A stretch of DNA of 64,000 nucleotides from Closterium sp. Naga37s-1 (GCA_947471745.1 CANJKZ010000925.1:17493-81492), one strand, 5' to 3'. Positions 9,738 through 21,977 are shown, counted from the stretch's first letter. Notes: generated by a model from the letters alone, not told the origin. Program-made: numbers and translations.

Positions 9738-12700
9738 TCAGTTCAGAGCCATCCCAGCCAGCTTGCAACACTTCCAATGCTGCTGCTCCACCAGCCTCTT
9801 GGTCATCATGTCAGCCGGCTGCCCCGTGGTCTTCACGTAGCGCAACTCAACTTCACCCGCGGTTACCATGCTCCTCGTCCAATGCCACTTCACCCTCATG
9901 TGCTTCGTGAGTCCATGCAACACAGGGTTCTTAGCAAGAGCAATGGCACCCTGGCTGTCACAGTACAGTGGGGTAGGTCCTTGCTGCTCCTCCCCCAATT
10001 CAGCCAACAAACGCCGCTGCCACACAATCTCCCGTACGGCACGGAAGAGTGCCATGTACTCGGACTCCACCGAGCTCAAAGCTTGGTCAACCTGCTTCTT
10101 GCTCTCCCAAGCAGTTGGGCCTCCACCAACACAGCATATGAAGCCTCCCACACTTGTCATGTCCTCTGGTTCTGATGCATATGAAGCATCCGAGTAGGCG
10201 GTGAGGAACAAACGCCCGGGTTCAACACCATCCGCGCCCTTTTGGCGCCTTTGTGCCGCCGCCGAGTATTGCAGCCCAACGGTCGGTGTTTGGCCAAGAT
10301 ACTTGGCCACCCTCATTCCAGCTGCTACCTGCTCCTCATTAGGGCATTGCACAACCCTAGCCAGCTGCCCGGTAGCAAACGCGACGTCCGGTCGGGTGTT
10401 TACCGCCGCATACATGAGGCTGCCCACCAACGAGTGAAATCGGCGCCTCTCCTCTTCACCAACGCTCTCCTCCTCTGGTCCCTTCACACACTTGAACCCA
10501 GAGGGAAAGGGTGTAGCCACATGGCCTTCACTCTGCCCAAAGTTGGCAGCCAATGCCTCCAGGTACTTTCGTTGATGCACCCGCATGCACCGCTTCTCCA
10601 CATCTCGTTCGATGTGGAGCCCAAGGTAGAAGCTCACGTCACCAAGGGCCTTGCACTTGAACTTGTCTTGAAGCTTCAGCATCACCTCCTTCACAAGGTC
10701 AGAAGAGGGTGAGAAAATGAGGATGTCATCCACATAAACCACCATGAAACCCCTCTGCTCCCCCTCGCCAAGCATGAACAAGGAGTGATCGGCCGTTGAG
10801 GGAGTGAAGCCGATCCCCTCCAACACTTCGCGCAGCTTCATGTACCATTGCCTAGGGGCCTGTTTCAGCCCATAGAGGGCCTTCTTCAGCTTCCACACTC
10901 TGCCACTACCATCATCAAACCCCTCTGGCTGCGCCATAAAAATCTCCTCCTCAAGGATGCCGTTAAGGAATGCCGTTACGATGTCCATTTGCTTTACTAC
11001 CCATCCTTTGATGGCGGCTCCCGCGAATAGGGTTCGCAGCGTCGTCGGCTTCACCACAGGGGCAAACAGCTCCTTGAAGTCCACCTTCTCCTTCTGCTGG
11101 TACCCCTTGGCTACAAGCCTAGACTTGTAGCGCTCGATCTTGCCGTCGGCATCCGACTTGATTTTGAAGAGCCACTTGGACGTTATCGCCGTACGCCCCT
11201 CCGGTAGCTCCACCAATTCAAACGTGTCATTCTCCTCGATGCTCTTCAGCTCACTCTCCATGGCCTTCTTCCACTCCTCAGCATCACTACTCTCCAAAGC
11301 CTCCTTGAGAGTTGCTGGTTCTCCCGGCATCTCCACCGGAGAGAAGAACGCGAAGGCACACTCCTCGTAGTCACTCTCCTCGTCGTCTCCGACCATCATT
11401 GCCGCTCCGGCCAGGGCTGTCTTGCCCTGCTTTCCCGGCGCATCATAGGTCAGCCTATTAGGGGGTTGAACTCTCCTCTTCCCCCTTCCTTCCTCCTCAG
11501 CTGCAGGGACTTGAAGGCCTTGGCGTTGCTGCGGTGTGGCTCGAATCCGTGGAGCACTCGTAGTACGGGAAGGGAGTGACGGTGCACGCTCGCTCACTTG
11601 CTGCACCTCCTCCTCTTCTTCCTCTGAATCATTGGCCTCCTCTCCCCCATTCACAAGGGAGGATTGCCTTGTGGTTGTGCTGCCGCTGCTCAGCTCCAAA
11701 GGCAGCTCCACATGCTCCAAACCGGAACTCTTCACCTCCCCAAACCGCACGCCTATCTTCGCCTCATTCTCCGCCTTCCAATCCTTGTACATGAAGTTCT
11801 CCATGAACTTGCAGTCCCTGCTCACCAAGAACTTCTTGGTGAATGGGTCCCAAAGAAGCCATCCCTTGCTGTTTTGAGCCATGCCCAAGTGCACGGCCCA
11901 CACCGCCTTGGCACCAAGCTTGTTGTGCCGAAGATGCTTAGGCACGAGCGCCATGCACATGCACCCGAACACCCGAAGCATATCCACCTTTGGCTTCCTT
12001 CCTAGCCACTCCACATAGGGCACCCATTTGTCTGCTCCCACATGAGTCAAGGCTCTGTTCTTGGCCACACACGCGCTCCGCACCGCATCAGGCCAGAAAT
12101 AGTCGGGTAGCCCGGCTTCAATGAGCAACCCGCGTGCCGCCTCCGTGATTGTGCGGTTCGCTCGCTCGGCGATGCCGTTCATTGCAGGGGAGTATGGCAT
12201 GGTGAGGGAGTGCCGAATACCATTCTTCTTCAGCCACAACCCAAACTCCTTGCTCAGGAACTCTCCCCCTCGATCGGTGCGGATTGACTTGACTAGACGG
12301 TCTTGTTGCCGCTCCACCATCGGGAACCAATCCGTCTTCAACGTTTCAGCCACGTCGCTCTTCTTGGCCAGCACGTACACCCAAGTCATGCGGGTGTAGA
12401 CGTCGACAATGGTGAGAAAATACTCAGCTCCAGCAGCTCCAAGCTTCAGGGGGCCCACCACGTCCATCACCACCTCATCAAGCGGTGCCTTTGCCGTTGA
12501 CTCCGAACTAGGGAACGGAAACCGGGTGAACTTGGCTTGAATGCACGTCGGGCAGCCAAGCACCTCATCGGGCTCCCCCTTCACACGTATGCCAGCAACC
12601 ATCTCATTCTTCACTAGCTGCTGCAAGATGGGCAGGGCCACATGCCCCATGCGCCGATGCAAGGTGAGCCAATCACACTCCCCCGTAGCCGAAGTTGGAT

Positions 12701-14507
12701 TGGAGAATGCCGCGCTCGCAATAGCGCCCCACATACTCTCTCCGTAGTCCTCCTCCGCTGCTGCCTCTGGGTTCTCCTCACCCTTTTGCTGCTCCTTGGT
12801 TGCTGCACCACTCTCCTTAGATTCACTGAACTTGCTGGTCCCTCCAGGTTTGCTCTTCTTGAGCTCATTCTCCTTAGCGCGACCGTTCGCGCCATCGTCG
12901 CTACCGACCGCTCCATCCTTGGTGCTGATGCTTGCTGCCACTTGCCTCTCCTTAGGCATAGGGACCACTGGGATCTGCCACATCTCGTTGTAGACATCCC
13001 TGTCCTCATGAAGGTCCCAAAGAATTCGATCGCCAAGCCTTGCGGTGTAGGTCTTGGCTCCCTTCGAGTTCGTGTCCATGCCGGCCTTTGCCAACCGCCG
13101 CACGGAAATCAGGTTTGCAGCAAGGCTGGGCACCCAAAGCACGTTCTTGAGGCCCACCATCTTCCCATCAGCACCCTTGAACATGGCCTTGCCCATGCCT
13201 TTCACCTCTGCTCGCTGCCCCAAAGCCGATGTGACATGCTTCACCGGTGACGGCTCGAGTTCGGTGAGCAAGTCCGGGCGAGGTGTCATGCTATAGGTAG
13301 CGCCACTATCAATCACCCAATAGTCCAGGGGGTGTAGGGTCACCTTCCCCACAGCTGCTGGCTCCTCAAAGCCTTCATCCTTCTCTGGACCAGCCGGTAC
13401 TTGCGTCGACACGAAGTAGAATAGACCCGGGTATCGATCGTCGCTCGGGTCCTTGTCGCTGTCTCCGCTCTTCATGTTTGCAGCTCCGCCACCGCGACCG
13501 CCACGGCCTCCATGGCCTCGTCCTCTCCCTCCTCCTGCTCCTCTACCCTCTTGGCCTTGAGCAGGGGTCCAACAATCAGGGAGTTTGTAGCAGTCGCGCC
13601 ACATGTGTCCGCTCTTGTGGCAATAGTGACACTCGCCGTCGAATCGGCCGCGACCGCGTCCGTAGCTCTTGTCGTCGCTGCCGTAACCGCCACTCCTGCG
13701 GCCTCCGCCGAAGTTGCTGCCACCAAACCTTCCTCCCCCTCGTCCTCTGCCTCTTCCTCGACCATATCCACGGCCGATGCTCGCTGCCCCAGCGCCATCC
13801 GCACTCGCCAACTCACGGCGGCGGAAATCCTCTTGAAGGATAGCTCGCTTCACGTCTTCAAGCGAGAGGCGGGGCAAGTCGCGATTAAGGTTGATGATGA
13901 GCGAGGACCATGACTCTGGGAGTAAGGCCAGCAACTTGGTCTTCTTTTGGAGCTCACTGTAGTTCAAATCAGCTCCCTCAAGCCGCGTCAACAAGTCGAA
14001 GAATTTCTGCACCCCTTCTTCAACCGCTTCGTCTTCTTCAATTCGTAGTGCCGCCATTTGCCGTTCCAACACCACCGCTACCGCCGCTGTTGCAGGAGCA
14101 TGTACACCCTTGAGAGCAGCCCATGCCTTTGGTCCTTTCTCTGGTTCACGCTGGAATGGCTTGATGTGACGGATCTGACTGCTCCCCAACGCTTGCCCAA
14201 GTAAGAGATAGCCTTGTGCGCTCTTCCGCACCCACGGGCTCTTCTCCGGGTCGTTCTCGGGGCGCTTCTCCGTTCCTTCCATCACCTCCAGCAGGTCATA
14301 GTGGTCAAAGATGTTCTCCATCTTGAAGGACCATTCAGCAAAGTTGTCACCGTTGAACTTGTCAAGCCCAAACACCCTAGGCTCATCCCTAGGTGGGCCA
14401 AGACTTGGTTGCATGGGCGCCATGGCTGAATCACGGGGTTGGCCTTGAGCTTGAGCTTCTCCACTGCCACCAGCACCTCTGCCACCCCTTTCCTCAGGTC
14501 CAGACAT
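9738..14507 (-). CDS. Copia Gag-Pol polyprotein, intact (1589 aa)
   Basis: Encodes everything needed to copy and insert the element. Start chosen at the ATG at 14507 (MSGPEERGG), the first ATG after the primer site; the frame is open further upstream without an ATG. Order: UBN2-type Gag (about 45-235), Arg/Gly-rich stretch, CCHC zinc knuckle CHYCHKSGHMWRDC (293-306), aspartic protease with DSGA (about 400), GAG-pre-integrase with H-H-C-C (LHRRMGH, GCPTCIQ), integrase with Asp in VVMDVVGP, Asp in RTDRGGEF and Glu in NGIAERAN, an acidic variable linker, reverse transcriptase with YVDD (about 1257), and RNase H (AYSDAS, SSVESEYMAL, LYCDSQGA). All catalytic motifs are present and no stop interrupts the frame. 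Gag and Pol share one frame, so their ratio would need processing or splicing control not visible here. Confidence 0.93.
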   Translation of the reverse strand: MSGPEERGGRGAGGSGEAQAQGQPRDSAMAPMQPSLGPPRDEPRVFGLDKFNGDNFAEWSFKMENIFDHYDLLEVMEGTEKRPENDPEKSPWVRKSAQGYLLLGQALGSSQIRHIKPFQREPEKGPKAWAALKGVHAPATAAVAVVLERQMAALRIEEDEAVEEGVQKFFDLLTRLEGADLNYSELQKKTKLLALLPESWSSLIINLNRDLPRLSLEDVKRAILQEDFRRRELASADGAGAASIGRGYGRGRGRGRGGGRFGGSNFGGGRRSGGYGSDDKSYGRGRGRFDGECHYCHKSGHMWRDCYKLPDCWTPAQGQEGRGAGGGRGRGHGGRGGRGGGAANMKSGDSDKDPSDDRYPGLFYFVSTQVPAGPEKDEGFEEPAAVGKVTLHPLDYWVIDSGATYSMTPRPDLLTELEPSPVKHVTSALGQRAEVKGMGKAMFKGADGKMVGLKNVLWVPSLAANLISVRRLAKAGMDTNSKGAKTYTARLGDRILWDLHEDRDVYNEMWQIPVVPMPKERQVAASISTKDGAVGSDDGANGRAKENELKKSKPGGTSKFSESKESGAATKEQQKGEENPEAAAEEDYGESMWGAIASAAFSNPTSATGECDWLTLHRRMGHVALPILQQLVKNEMVAGIRVKGEPDEVLGCPTCIQAKFTRFPFPSSESTAKAPLDEVVMDVVGPLKLGAAGAEYFLTIVDVYTRMTWVYVLAKKSDVAETLKTDWFPMVERQQDRLVKSIRTDRGGEFLSKEFGLWLKKNGIRHSLTMPYSPAMNGIAERANRTITEAARGLLIEAGLPDYFWPDAVRSACVAKNRALTHVGADKWVPYVEWLGRKPKVDMLRVFGCMCMALVPKHLRHNKLGAKAVWAVHLGMAQNSKGWLLWDPFTKKFLVSRDCKFMENFMYKDWKAENEAKIGVRFGEVKSSGLEHVELPLELSSGSTTTRQSSLVNGGEEANDSEEEEEEVQQVSERAPSLPSRTTSAPRIRATPQQRQGLQVPAAEEEGRGKRRVQPPNRLTYDAPGKQGKTALAGAAMMVGDDEESDYEECAFAFFSPVEMPGEPATLKEALESSDAEEWKKAMESELKSIEENDTFELVELPEGRTAITSKWLFKIKSDADGKIERYKSRLVAKGYQQKEKVDFKELFAPVVKPTTLRTLFAGAAIKGWVVKQMDIVTAFLNGILEEEIFMAQPEGFDDGSGRVWKLKKALYGLKQAPRQWYMKLREVLEGIGFTPSTADHSLFMLGEGEQRGFMVVYVDDILIFSPSSDLVKEVMLKLQDKFKCKALGDVSFYLGLHIERDVEKRCMRVHQRKYLEALAANFGQSEGHVATPFPSGFKCVKGPEEESVGEEERRRFHSLVGSLMYAAVNTRPDVAFATGQLARVVQCPNEEQVAAGMRVAKYLGQTPTVGLQYSAAAQRRQKGADGVEPGRLFLTAYSDASYASEPEDMTSVGGFICCVGGGPTAWESKKQVDQALSSVESEYMALFRAVREIVWQRRLLAELGEEQQGPTPLYCDSQGAIALAKNPVLHGLTKHMRVKWHWTRSMVTAGEVELRYVKTTGQPADMMTKRLVEQQHWKCCKLAGMALN

Positions 14508-14525
14508 TGTCGAAACTGCTCCAAG

Positions 14526-14539
14526 GGCCGCTGATACCA
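14526..14539 (-). promoter_or_regulatory. Primer binding site of copia A1 (tRNA-iMet)
   Basis: On the - strand, TGGTATCAGCGGCC follows the 5' LTR after two bases. It matches the initiator-methionine tRNA complement except at one base. The sister copy A2 has the perfect TGGTATCAGAGCCCC at the same position (52701-52716). Confidence 0.8.
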
Positions 14540-14541
14540 CT

Positions 14542-15360
14542 TGTTATAGTCACAATAGGCTTGAATGTGCCTAAAACGAAAGATAGAGAGCACAGACGGA
14601 TTTCTGCACAGCGGATTCAAACGTTGACAGCGTTCTGCTCACAGCTGCAAATGACTTGATTCAAATTGGATCTGGAGCGTCTTCACGTCGTCTACAATTA
14701 CCAATTTAGATTGCACGATCTGATAAAGAATTGACGACACAGCGTCGGTTTGAACGAACGGTACTATGGCAGCCACTATAGTCTTAGAACACAAGATAGG
14801 AAGAGTTACGAGTTGGGAATGACTCCCAGCTCCTACAAACCCCAAGAGCCGAGGTACAGTGATGTGGAACAGTGCCACACTGTCCCCAACCACGAAGGGT
14901 CTCGAAACTACCCTTCACTAGGGCCTACACCAAGTGAAATGTTACACTACACAAAGTAATGTAACTATCTTCAATATCTTGAGGTGTACCCTTTTGGCGA
15001 GCTTCGAAATCACTTGAGGCTTGACACCAAGGCTCGGGCTCTTCATCACAAACTCATCCTTGAGTTCTTGATGGGTCTGCTGCACACACCTGCGACACGC
15101 CGAACGTTCGACACAGGACAAAATAGAAACCGCGCACGACAAAATAGAAACCGCGCGCGAGACACAAACGACCGCGTAACACGCGTCTAGCGATAACTCG
15201 CTATTGACTCGACACACACACTCGACATCATGACTCAACATTCACACACAATTATAAGCATGAAATATATATTATCCCATGCCCTCATACCATTCCATAC
15301 ACACACACATTCACGCACACGGACAACAAGCCGAGTGCAAACCGTAGGGTTGCACCAACA
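14542..15360 (-). repeat. 5' LTR of copia A1
   Basis: 819 bp, begins TGTTATAG and ends CACCAACA on the + strand. As the upstream LTR for a - strand element it should hold the promoter; an AT-rich ATATATATTATCCCATG stretch lies near 15266-15280. Differences from the other LTR are scattered single bases. Confidence 0.95.
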
Positions 15361-15895
15361 GAAAATACACGGGATAGCAGTGAAGATTTCTATCGACGGA
15401 GAAGCTAGTCACCGTAATCGCTGTTAATACTGCAACCGCAAGGAAGCTGCAACTGACACTTAGTCGTTGTGTACCAGAGATCGACGCACGCTTAGTTGAC
15501 GGCACGCCGCTGGCTATACGGGAAAAAGGTGGAGAGAGTGAAGGTTCGTTGCGAGGGAAACTTTGGGTTCACACAGCAAATGCTCGCAACGACACTAGAT
15601 CAGACATATATTTTATTGGGACGTGATTGGCTGCGACGCTACAACCCGCGAATTGACTGGGTGACAGGCAGCTGCACTGTGCGAAGCGGCGGTAACTGGG
15701 TCACATTACCTCGCTGGCAGTCGCCTGAGTCTTCAACGGTCCACGTCAACGCCATCATGATGAAACTGACCGTCGCTTTAGGAGCTGAAGTGTACGCAGT
15801 GGATATTACAGAAGTAGGAGAAGCTGAGAAGCCGAATGAATTTCAGACACTGCTTGAAGCAGTACTGCCTGAATTACAAGAATTACTGAAACGGT
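15361..15895 (+). pseudogene. Ty3/gypsy protease region of G1, fragment
   Basis: Continuation of G1 after copia A1. Two frames together show the second half of a retropepsin-like domain: NTATARKLQLTLSR and LVDGTPLAI, then the conserved LLGRDWLRRYNPRIDW. The catalytic D-[ST]-G is not visible and probably lay at the A1 insertion point or has been lost. The fragment is cut at 15895 by copia B; the apparent last residues of its frame come from the B LTR. The protease would have matured G1 Gag-Pol. Confidence 0.7.
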
Positions 15896-16023
15896 TGTTA
15901 GAAACTAACGAGCAGGAATGATTGCATTGAGAAAGAATGTGATACAAGTACTAACCCTAATTTGGGTTGTACCCCATATGGGCTACCCCACTACAGCCTA
16001 CACAATAATATAACAGTTTGACA
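15896..16023 (-). repeat. 3' LTR of copia B
   Basis: 128 bp, identical to 22582-22709 except one A/G difference. Just inside it, on the - strand, the purine-rich CTATGGGGGTG precedes the LTR, the likely plus-strand primer. Confidence 0.93.
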
Positions 16024-16246
16024 CACCCCCATAGGCAAAGCGGGGGAGAACAAGGGGTCACAAGACCAGTCAAGAAAGCAAGCTCAGGGTGGATCACGAA
16101 GTCACCACACACTCTGAGCACAAGCAAATGGCCACAAGGCCAGTTCACATGCAGAGGTATATAAATGGGAACAAGCAGTACAGTGATCACAACCTAGCAA
16201 GTGTAAGCATGCAGGTATAAGTATATAGATCACAGTACAAGCAAAG

Positions 16247-19200
16247 TCACGAAGTGAGCAAGTGAGACCAAGTAGGCACAAGGCCTAAAACAGTACAGAA
16301 ACGCTGATGATCACAAGGCTGAAGTGCCTTGGTGAAGATATCAGCAGTGTTGGCCCGAGAGGCCACGTAAGCAAGACGAAGCTGACCACGCTGCTGCAAC
16401 TCTCGAGCAAGGAAGTAACGCAGAGCGATGTGCTTTGTCCTGTGCTCCAGTCTGTGCTCCTGACACAAGGCAATCATGGCCTTGTTGTCGACGTACAGAA
16501 CTGGAGGAGAACGAGGCGGCTCTCCCAAGTCGATCAGCAGGTAGGTGAGCCAGCGTAACTACTGTGCAGCCATGGCCCCTGCGTAGATCTCAGCCTCACA
16601 ACTGGAACTGAGAACAGAAGACGACCGGGTAGACCGCCACGAAACAGAGCCGGAGCCAAGGCTGAAAGTGTAACCCTGTGACGACCGCTGCGTAGCCAAG
16701 TCTACAACCCAAGACGCGTCTGCGTGACCAGTGAGGACAACTGGACCCCGTCCTCCAAGCACGAGCCCCATGCCCGACGTACTGCACAAGTAGCGCAACA
16801 CCCTCTTAGCGGCCTCCCAGTGCTCTGGTCGGTGTCTCCCGGGCGCAACGTAGCGTGCCAGGATGCTAAGAGGGTAGGCAAGGTCAGGTCGAGTGCAGGT
16901 CATCAGGTACATGAGGCAGCCCACAAGCTTTGGATACGGGCCACTCGGCTCTACGGACTCGTCCGAAGGTGGAGCTGAGAGCGAGTGACCGGTACGCAGA
17001 GGAGTGGACTGTGGCGAGGAGTACTGGAAGCGGAAGCGCTGAAGGACCTGCTGCACCATGTGTGACTGAGTCAAAGTAATGGTGCGCCGTGCTCTATCCC
17101 GGGTGATCTGCAAGCCAAGATAGCTGCGCAGCTCACCCAGGTCTGTGCACGTGTCTCTTCTGCAGCTCCGACTTCACTAGGGCCAGTCCCTCAGTGTCAG
17201 CAGTGGCAAAGACCAAGTCGTGAACGTACACGAGGATGTAGAACGGCGGCAGCGAAGTGTCGGTGCGCAGAAACAGCGACGGGTCAGCAGTCGAAGGAGC
17301 AAACCCAAGAGCCGCAAGCGTCGTCCTCAGTGTGTCGTGCCACTCGCGAGGCGCCTGGCGGAGACCGTAGACTGGCCGCCGGAGGCTCCACTGGGTACCT
17401 GCAGGAAACGACCCAGTGAAGCCAGGTGGGCGGCACAACCAGATCTCCTCGTGCAGGTTGCCCTGTAAGAAAGCTGTGCTGAAGTCAAGAGAGTGAAGCT
17501 CGTAGTCACGCTGAGCGGCGACGTGCAGCAGCACCCGAAGAGTGGTCATCTTCGGGGTAGGGGAGAAGGTCTGGAAGAAGTCAACTCCCTGTCGCTGACT
17601 CAAGCTTCGAGCAACGTAACGCGCCTTGAAGACAGGCGGACAACCCGGCGGCCGCTTCACCCTGAAAATCCACATGCCACTGACGATGTTCGCCCCAGGT
17701 GGGGGAACCTTGTCGACGTAGGTGCCTGTAGACTTCCAGGATGCCATCTCTGCGTCCATGGCTGTCTGCCACTGAGAGGAGTAGGGACCCTCAATCGCCT
17801 CTGCGTAAGAGCACGGGGTCGGGATGTCTGGTGCATCCGGGTCTCCCTCAGGTGCAATCAGCATGGATACAAGATGAGGTACAGCAGCTGCAAAACACTC
17901 AAAGTCCTCTGCCTGTCCTCAAGGACGTCCGTGCCAAGAGCACACTTACCCCCGACGGAGGGAGGACAGTCAGACTCAGACTCAGCAACAGACTAGCGGC
18001 GTAGTCGAGACGACAGGCGACAACAAAGTCAACAAGCTCAGCAACTAGGGCAGACGCAGCAGTGGACTCAAACGAAGGGTCAGTGACAACAGTGGCTAGA
18101 AGACGTGTGACAGTAGGACTGGCAGCACGAGCAAGGTCAGACGCAGGGTCATGAACGTCAGGAAGAGAGGACGCAGGAGGAGACGGCAGAGGGACACGCT
18201 GTGGAACAGAGGAAGGATGAAGTACCATAGGGTGCGTTCCGGGGACAGGAGGAGTACGCAGACGAGGAACACGGCGACCAGTGCGAACAGCGCAAACAGG
18301 CGACGCAGGACGAGACGCAGGCTCACGACGCTCTGTAAGACCTCCTGTCTGCTCAGTGTAAGGAGAAGGAGCAGGCAGTGGGGAGGCTGGCTGTAACTGC
18401 GGCTGCGACTGGTCAGGCGGTGGACACAGTAAGGGAGGAGTAAGGCCAGTAGAAGACGGGAGACCAAGAACCTGCTGAAGCAGTGGAACGAAGTACGGTC
18501 GCGGCCGCACAGTGCCTCCAGAACCAGCACCGACAGCACCAGCACCCCCAGCGCCAGCACCTCCAGCGCCAGGGTCTCCAGCTCCAGGGTCTCCAGCTCC
18601 AACGCCTGCAGCTCTACCAGCTCCAGCAGCTCCAGTACCTCCAGTACGAGCACCTCCGGGACCAGCGGCTCCAGCACCTCCAGCAGCTCCAGGACCAGCA
18701 GCTCCAGCACCTCCGCTACCTCCAGCTCCAGCGCCTCCAGCTCCAACGCCTGCAGCACCTCCAGCTCCAGCATCTCCAGTACCTGCAGTACGAGCACCTC
18801 CGGGACCAGCGTCTCCAGCACCTCCAGCTCCTCCAGGACCAGCAGCTCCAGCACCTCCGGTACCTCCAGCTCCAGCGCCTCCAGCTCCAGCGCCTGCAGT
18901 ATCACCGGCTCCAGCAGCTCCAGTACCTCCAGTACGAGCACCTCCGAGACCAGCAGCTCCAGCACCTCCAGGACCAACAGCTCCAGTGCCTCCATCTCCA
19001 GGACCTCCAGCGGCAGGCCCCCCAGCTCGAGAAGCGCCCGTCCGAAGGCTCCAGCGCCGAGCAAACCACTCGCGCAGCTGCGGTGGAGAGAGAGGCTCCC
19101 GCCGTGACGAGGCACCCGTAGGACCTCCAGCAGACAAAGTACCTCCAGGCTCAGCACGCTCAGGCTCAGCACCCCCAGGCTCCGCACGCTCAGGCTCAGC

Positions 19201-21932
19201 ACCCCTAGGCTCCGCACCCTCAGACTCAGCAACCCCAGGCTCAGCACCCCCAGGCTCCGCACGCTCAGGCTCAGCACCCCCAGATGCAGCACCCCTAGCA
19301 GCACCACCCCCAACAGCACCAGAGTCGACAGCGACCTCGACAGGGTCTACCTGAGACACACCTGAGGGAGCAGGACCCTGAGGGGGGAGGGGGTCTACCG
19401 GAGGAGGACCTGGTGCGAGGAAGAGCGGCGGGGGGGGGAGAGGGGCAGTGCGGTAGGGGAAGAGACGGTAAAAGGGAACCGACTCGTCAAACGTGACGTC
19501 CTGAGAGGGAAGGACACGGCGCGAGGTGGGGTGGTAAAACTGCCAGCCAGGCGCGTCAGGGGGAAAGCCAAGGAAGACGCAGGGAATGGCGCGGGAGGAG
19601 AGCTTGTCCGCGGAAGTATCGCGGACAAAGGCACGAGAGCCCCAGACCCGGAATACCGACGCATCGCCAACCTTCCCCGTCCAACGCAGTGTAGGCGAGG
19701 GCTCCGGCAAGGAGACACGGGGCCAGAGGTTGAGCTGATGCGCAGCATACCGGACCGCAAACGGCCACAGAAAATGGGGGGCAGCCGCATGGATCATGGA
19801 GGTACGAGCGACCTCCATGACTAAGCCAATACGGCGCTCAGCAACCCCATTCTGCTGCGGAGAGGCCGGAAGCGTGAACGACTGGCGAATGCCCTCCCCA
19901 CGACAAAAGTCACGCAAGAGGTCGGAGGCAAACTCACCACCTCTGTCAGAGTGCAGACGCAGGACAGGAAGGTCCTCGTGGAACCGCTCGCGGAGCTGTA
20001 GACGGACAGCGCGGATCCAAGGGATCAAAACATCAGTGACCTCCCCCTTGCTGCGCAAGGGGAAGACTGTGGTGTAACGCGTGTAGTCGTCAACAACCAG
20101 CAAAAAGTATCGCTCGCAGCCCTGTCCACGGACGCGGGCTGGGCCCCACACGTCCATGTGGAGAGTCTGCAGGGGAGCAGTCGTCGGGGGAAACAAGGAG
20201 GAGTGAGGAGCGGCGCGCTGCCGCCCCTCGACATAGGGAAGGCAGGGAGGGGCAGGCGAGGGTGGGAGGGGAGGCAGAGACCTGGGAAGACCAGAGACAA
20301 GGAGGCGGGAGTGCATGCCACGGAGGCGTGGCAGGGAGGGGTGGCCAAGGCGGTGGTGCCAAAGGAGAGTCTGATGCGACAGAAGGCGACACGAGCAGGG
20401 GGCTGCAAGCTGACCTGACGCGGACGCAGACGCAGCTACCTGAGGAGGCTCAGTAGTCAGTGTGTACAGACTCGACCCAGGCCGACGGGTGAACGTGGCC
20501 AGGTGACGGCCCGTCCGTGTACACGTGCAGATCGACATACGCTGGCCCCCAGGAGTGGTGGTAGTGACCATCACATCCTGGAGGGCAGCGGTACTCACCA
20601 AGTTCGTAGAGAACGAGGGGAGGTGAAGACCTGAGAGTGAGCCAGACGGAACCGCCGGACACGGGAGAAAAGTGGAGGAACGGGCAAGAACTGGGCCCCC
20701 TGAGGGGTCAGCCAGTCTGACAGCAACAGGTGCAGGGAGTGGTGTGACTGTGGTACTGTCGCGAAAGAAACAGTGGGAAGCACCTGACTCAAGCGTGAAG
20801 GTGTGCAAGGCCGCAGCAGGCGCAGTACCAGAGAGAGCAGACTCACTAGCACCTAGAGCAGCAGCCTCTATACCTGGGTCGGGCGGCATACACAGGTAAC
20901 AGTCACCCTCAGCACTAACAGTCAATGCATACATGGCAGCAAGGATAGCATCATAGTCAAGAGCAAAGACATCCACACCCTGCCTAAGCAGCTGTAGCCA
21001 GCGGGGGAGCTCAGTCGCGTCGGGAAACTCTGCGCGCCAGGCGTCGTCAAGACGGGAGAAGCAGCGGGACTGTGTGTGACCAACCTTCCCGCATGTCTGA
21101 CCAGTGCGGTCACCTGTGCGAATGACGTACTGGCAGCGAACACTTCCCCCAGACGTCCCACGCTGAGCAAACCACTCACGAAGCTCCTGGGGTGTAGGGG
21201 TCTCACGCTGACGCTGCTGCTGCTGCCTCTGACCACCGCCAGAACCTCCCCTCTGACCGGTACCACCCCGGCCGCCACCACTGCCGCCGCCACCACTCCC
21301 ACTGCCGCCACCACTGCCGCCGCCACCACTCCCACTGCCGCCACCACCGCCGCCACCAACGCCTCCACCCCCACCACCACTCCCTCCGCCACCACCGCCA
21401 CCTCCACCGCCTCCACCGCCCCCACCACCGCCTCCACCACTGCCACCCCCACCACCCCTGCCTCCCTTGCCCCTGCCGCTGTGGCGCCTCCCACTAGGAG
21501 CAGACGCAGCTCCGACCTCCTCAGTACGAAGGAAGTCAATAGCAGCAGCAGAAGCGACTGAGGGGACAAGGGGGGAGGGGGAACACCCCTCAAAGAAGGG
21601 AGTGCGAGGAGTGCCACGAGAAGCGCCTACAGCAACTATGCTGGTCTCAGCTGCAAGGAGGTGCTTCTCGAACAGGTCGACAGTTAGGTCAGTGGGGTCA
21701 AGGGCGAGAAGGAGGTCCCTGACTGCGCTAAGAGAGTCAGGGAGGCGGGTGACAATGAAGTAGAGAGCGATGTACATGGGAGGGGGGTTCTTGGCTAGAA
21801 ACTCGGCGGGAAGCGCGGCGCGGTAGCGAGTGTCACTAGTGCGAAGGTGAGTGATGAGGTCGGCAACTGTGGCAAAGGTGGACAGCTCGGATGGCCCTCA
21901 GGATCGAACGTGAGGACGCTGAGAGTAGCCAT
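16247..21932 (-). pseudogene. Copia B Gag-Pol, disrupted
   Basis: ATG at 21932 (MATLSVLTFDPEG). Lesions in reading order: a deletion of roughly 330 nt with a frame change near 21890-21905, judged against element D; a protease motif reading LESGA instead of LDSGA (near 20790); a 1-nt loss near 17895-17905 at the integrase-RT linker; RT motif YVHD instead of YVDD (near 17216-17228); a 2-nt loss near 17143 before LQITRD; and GAG to TAG at 16559-16561 before RNase H. Otherwise the order is Gag, glycine-rich stretch, stretched zinc knuckle (C-X13-C-X4-H-X4-C), protease, pre-integrase, integrase with D, D, E (HMDVWGP, LHSDRGGEF, NGVAERR), Gly/Ala/Pro/Glu-repeat linker (18500-19330), RT and RNase H ending near 16247. 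The integrase looks intact. This copy cannot mobilise itself. Confidence 0.9.
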
Positions 21933-21977
21933 AGCGGGCAGAGCAGGGTGGCACGCGCGCAGCAGGGCAGCACGCAA

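Larger units (their letters stand above)
8878..15360 (-). mobile_element. Copia element A1, complete, TSD GAAAA
   Basis: A full-length Ty1/copia retrotransposon of 6483 bp on the - strand. It is bounded by two 819-bp LTRs starting TGTTATAG and ending CACCAACA on the + strand, and flanked by GAAAA on both sides (8873-8877, 15361-15365). It carries a primer site, a polypurine tract and one open polyprotein frame. By eye the LTRs differ at about seven positions (roughly 99 percent identical), so insertion is recent. It interrupts gypsy element G1 between gag and protease. It is the best candidate in the window for an autonomous element. Confidence 0.95.

Noticed and set aside
9868..14113. Many + strand frames of 60-200 codons across copia A1 (and the same in A2, A3)
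   Set aside because: Antisense shadows of the polyprotein gene, whose - strand frame carries all the known motifs.
18096..19354. Long alternative frames (407 codons on -, 280 and 212 on +) over the copia B linker
   Set aside because: The linker DNA is a short tandem repeat, so all frames stay open; the products are monotonous Leu/Gly/Val or Pro/Ala repeats.
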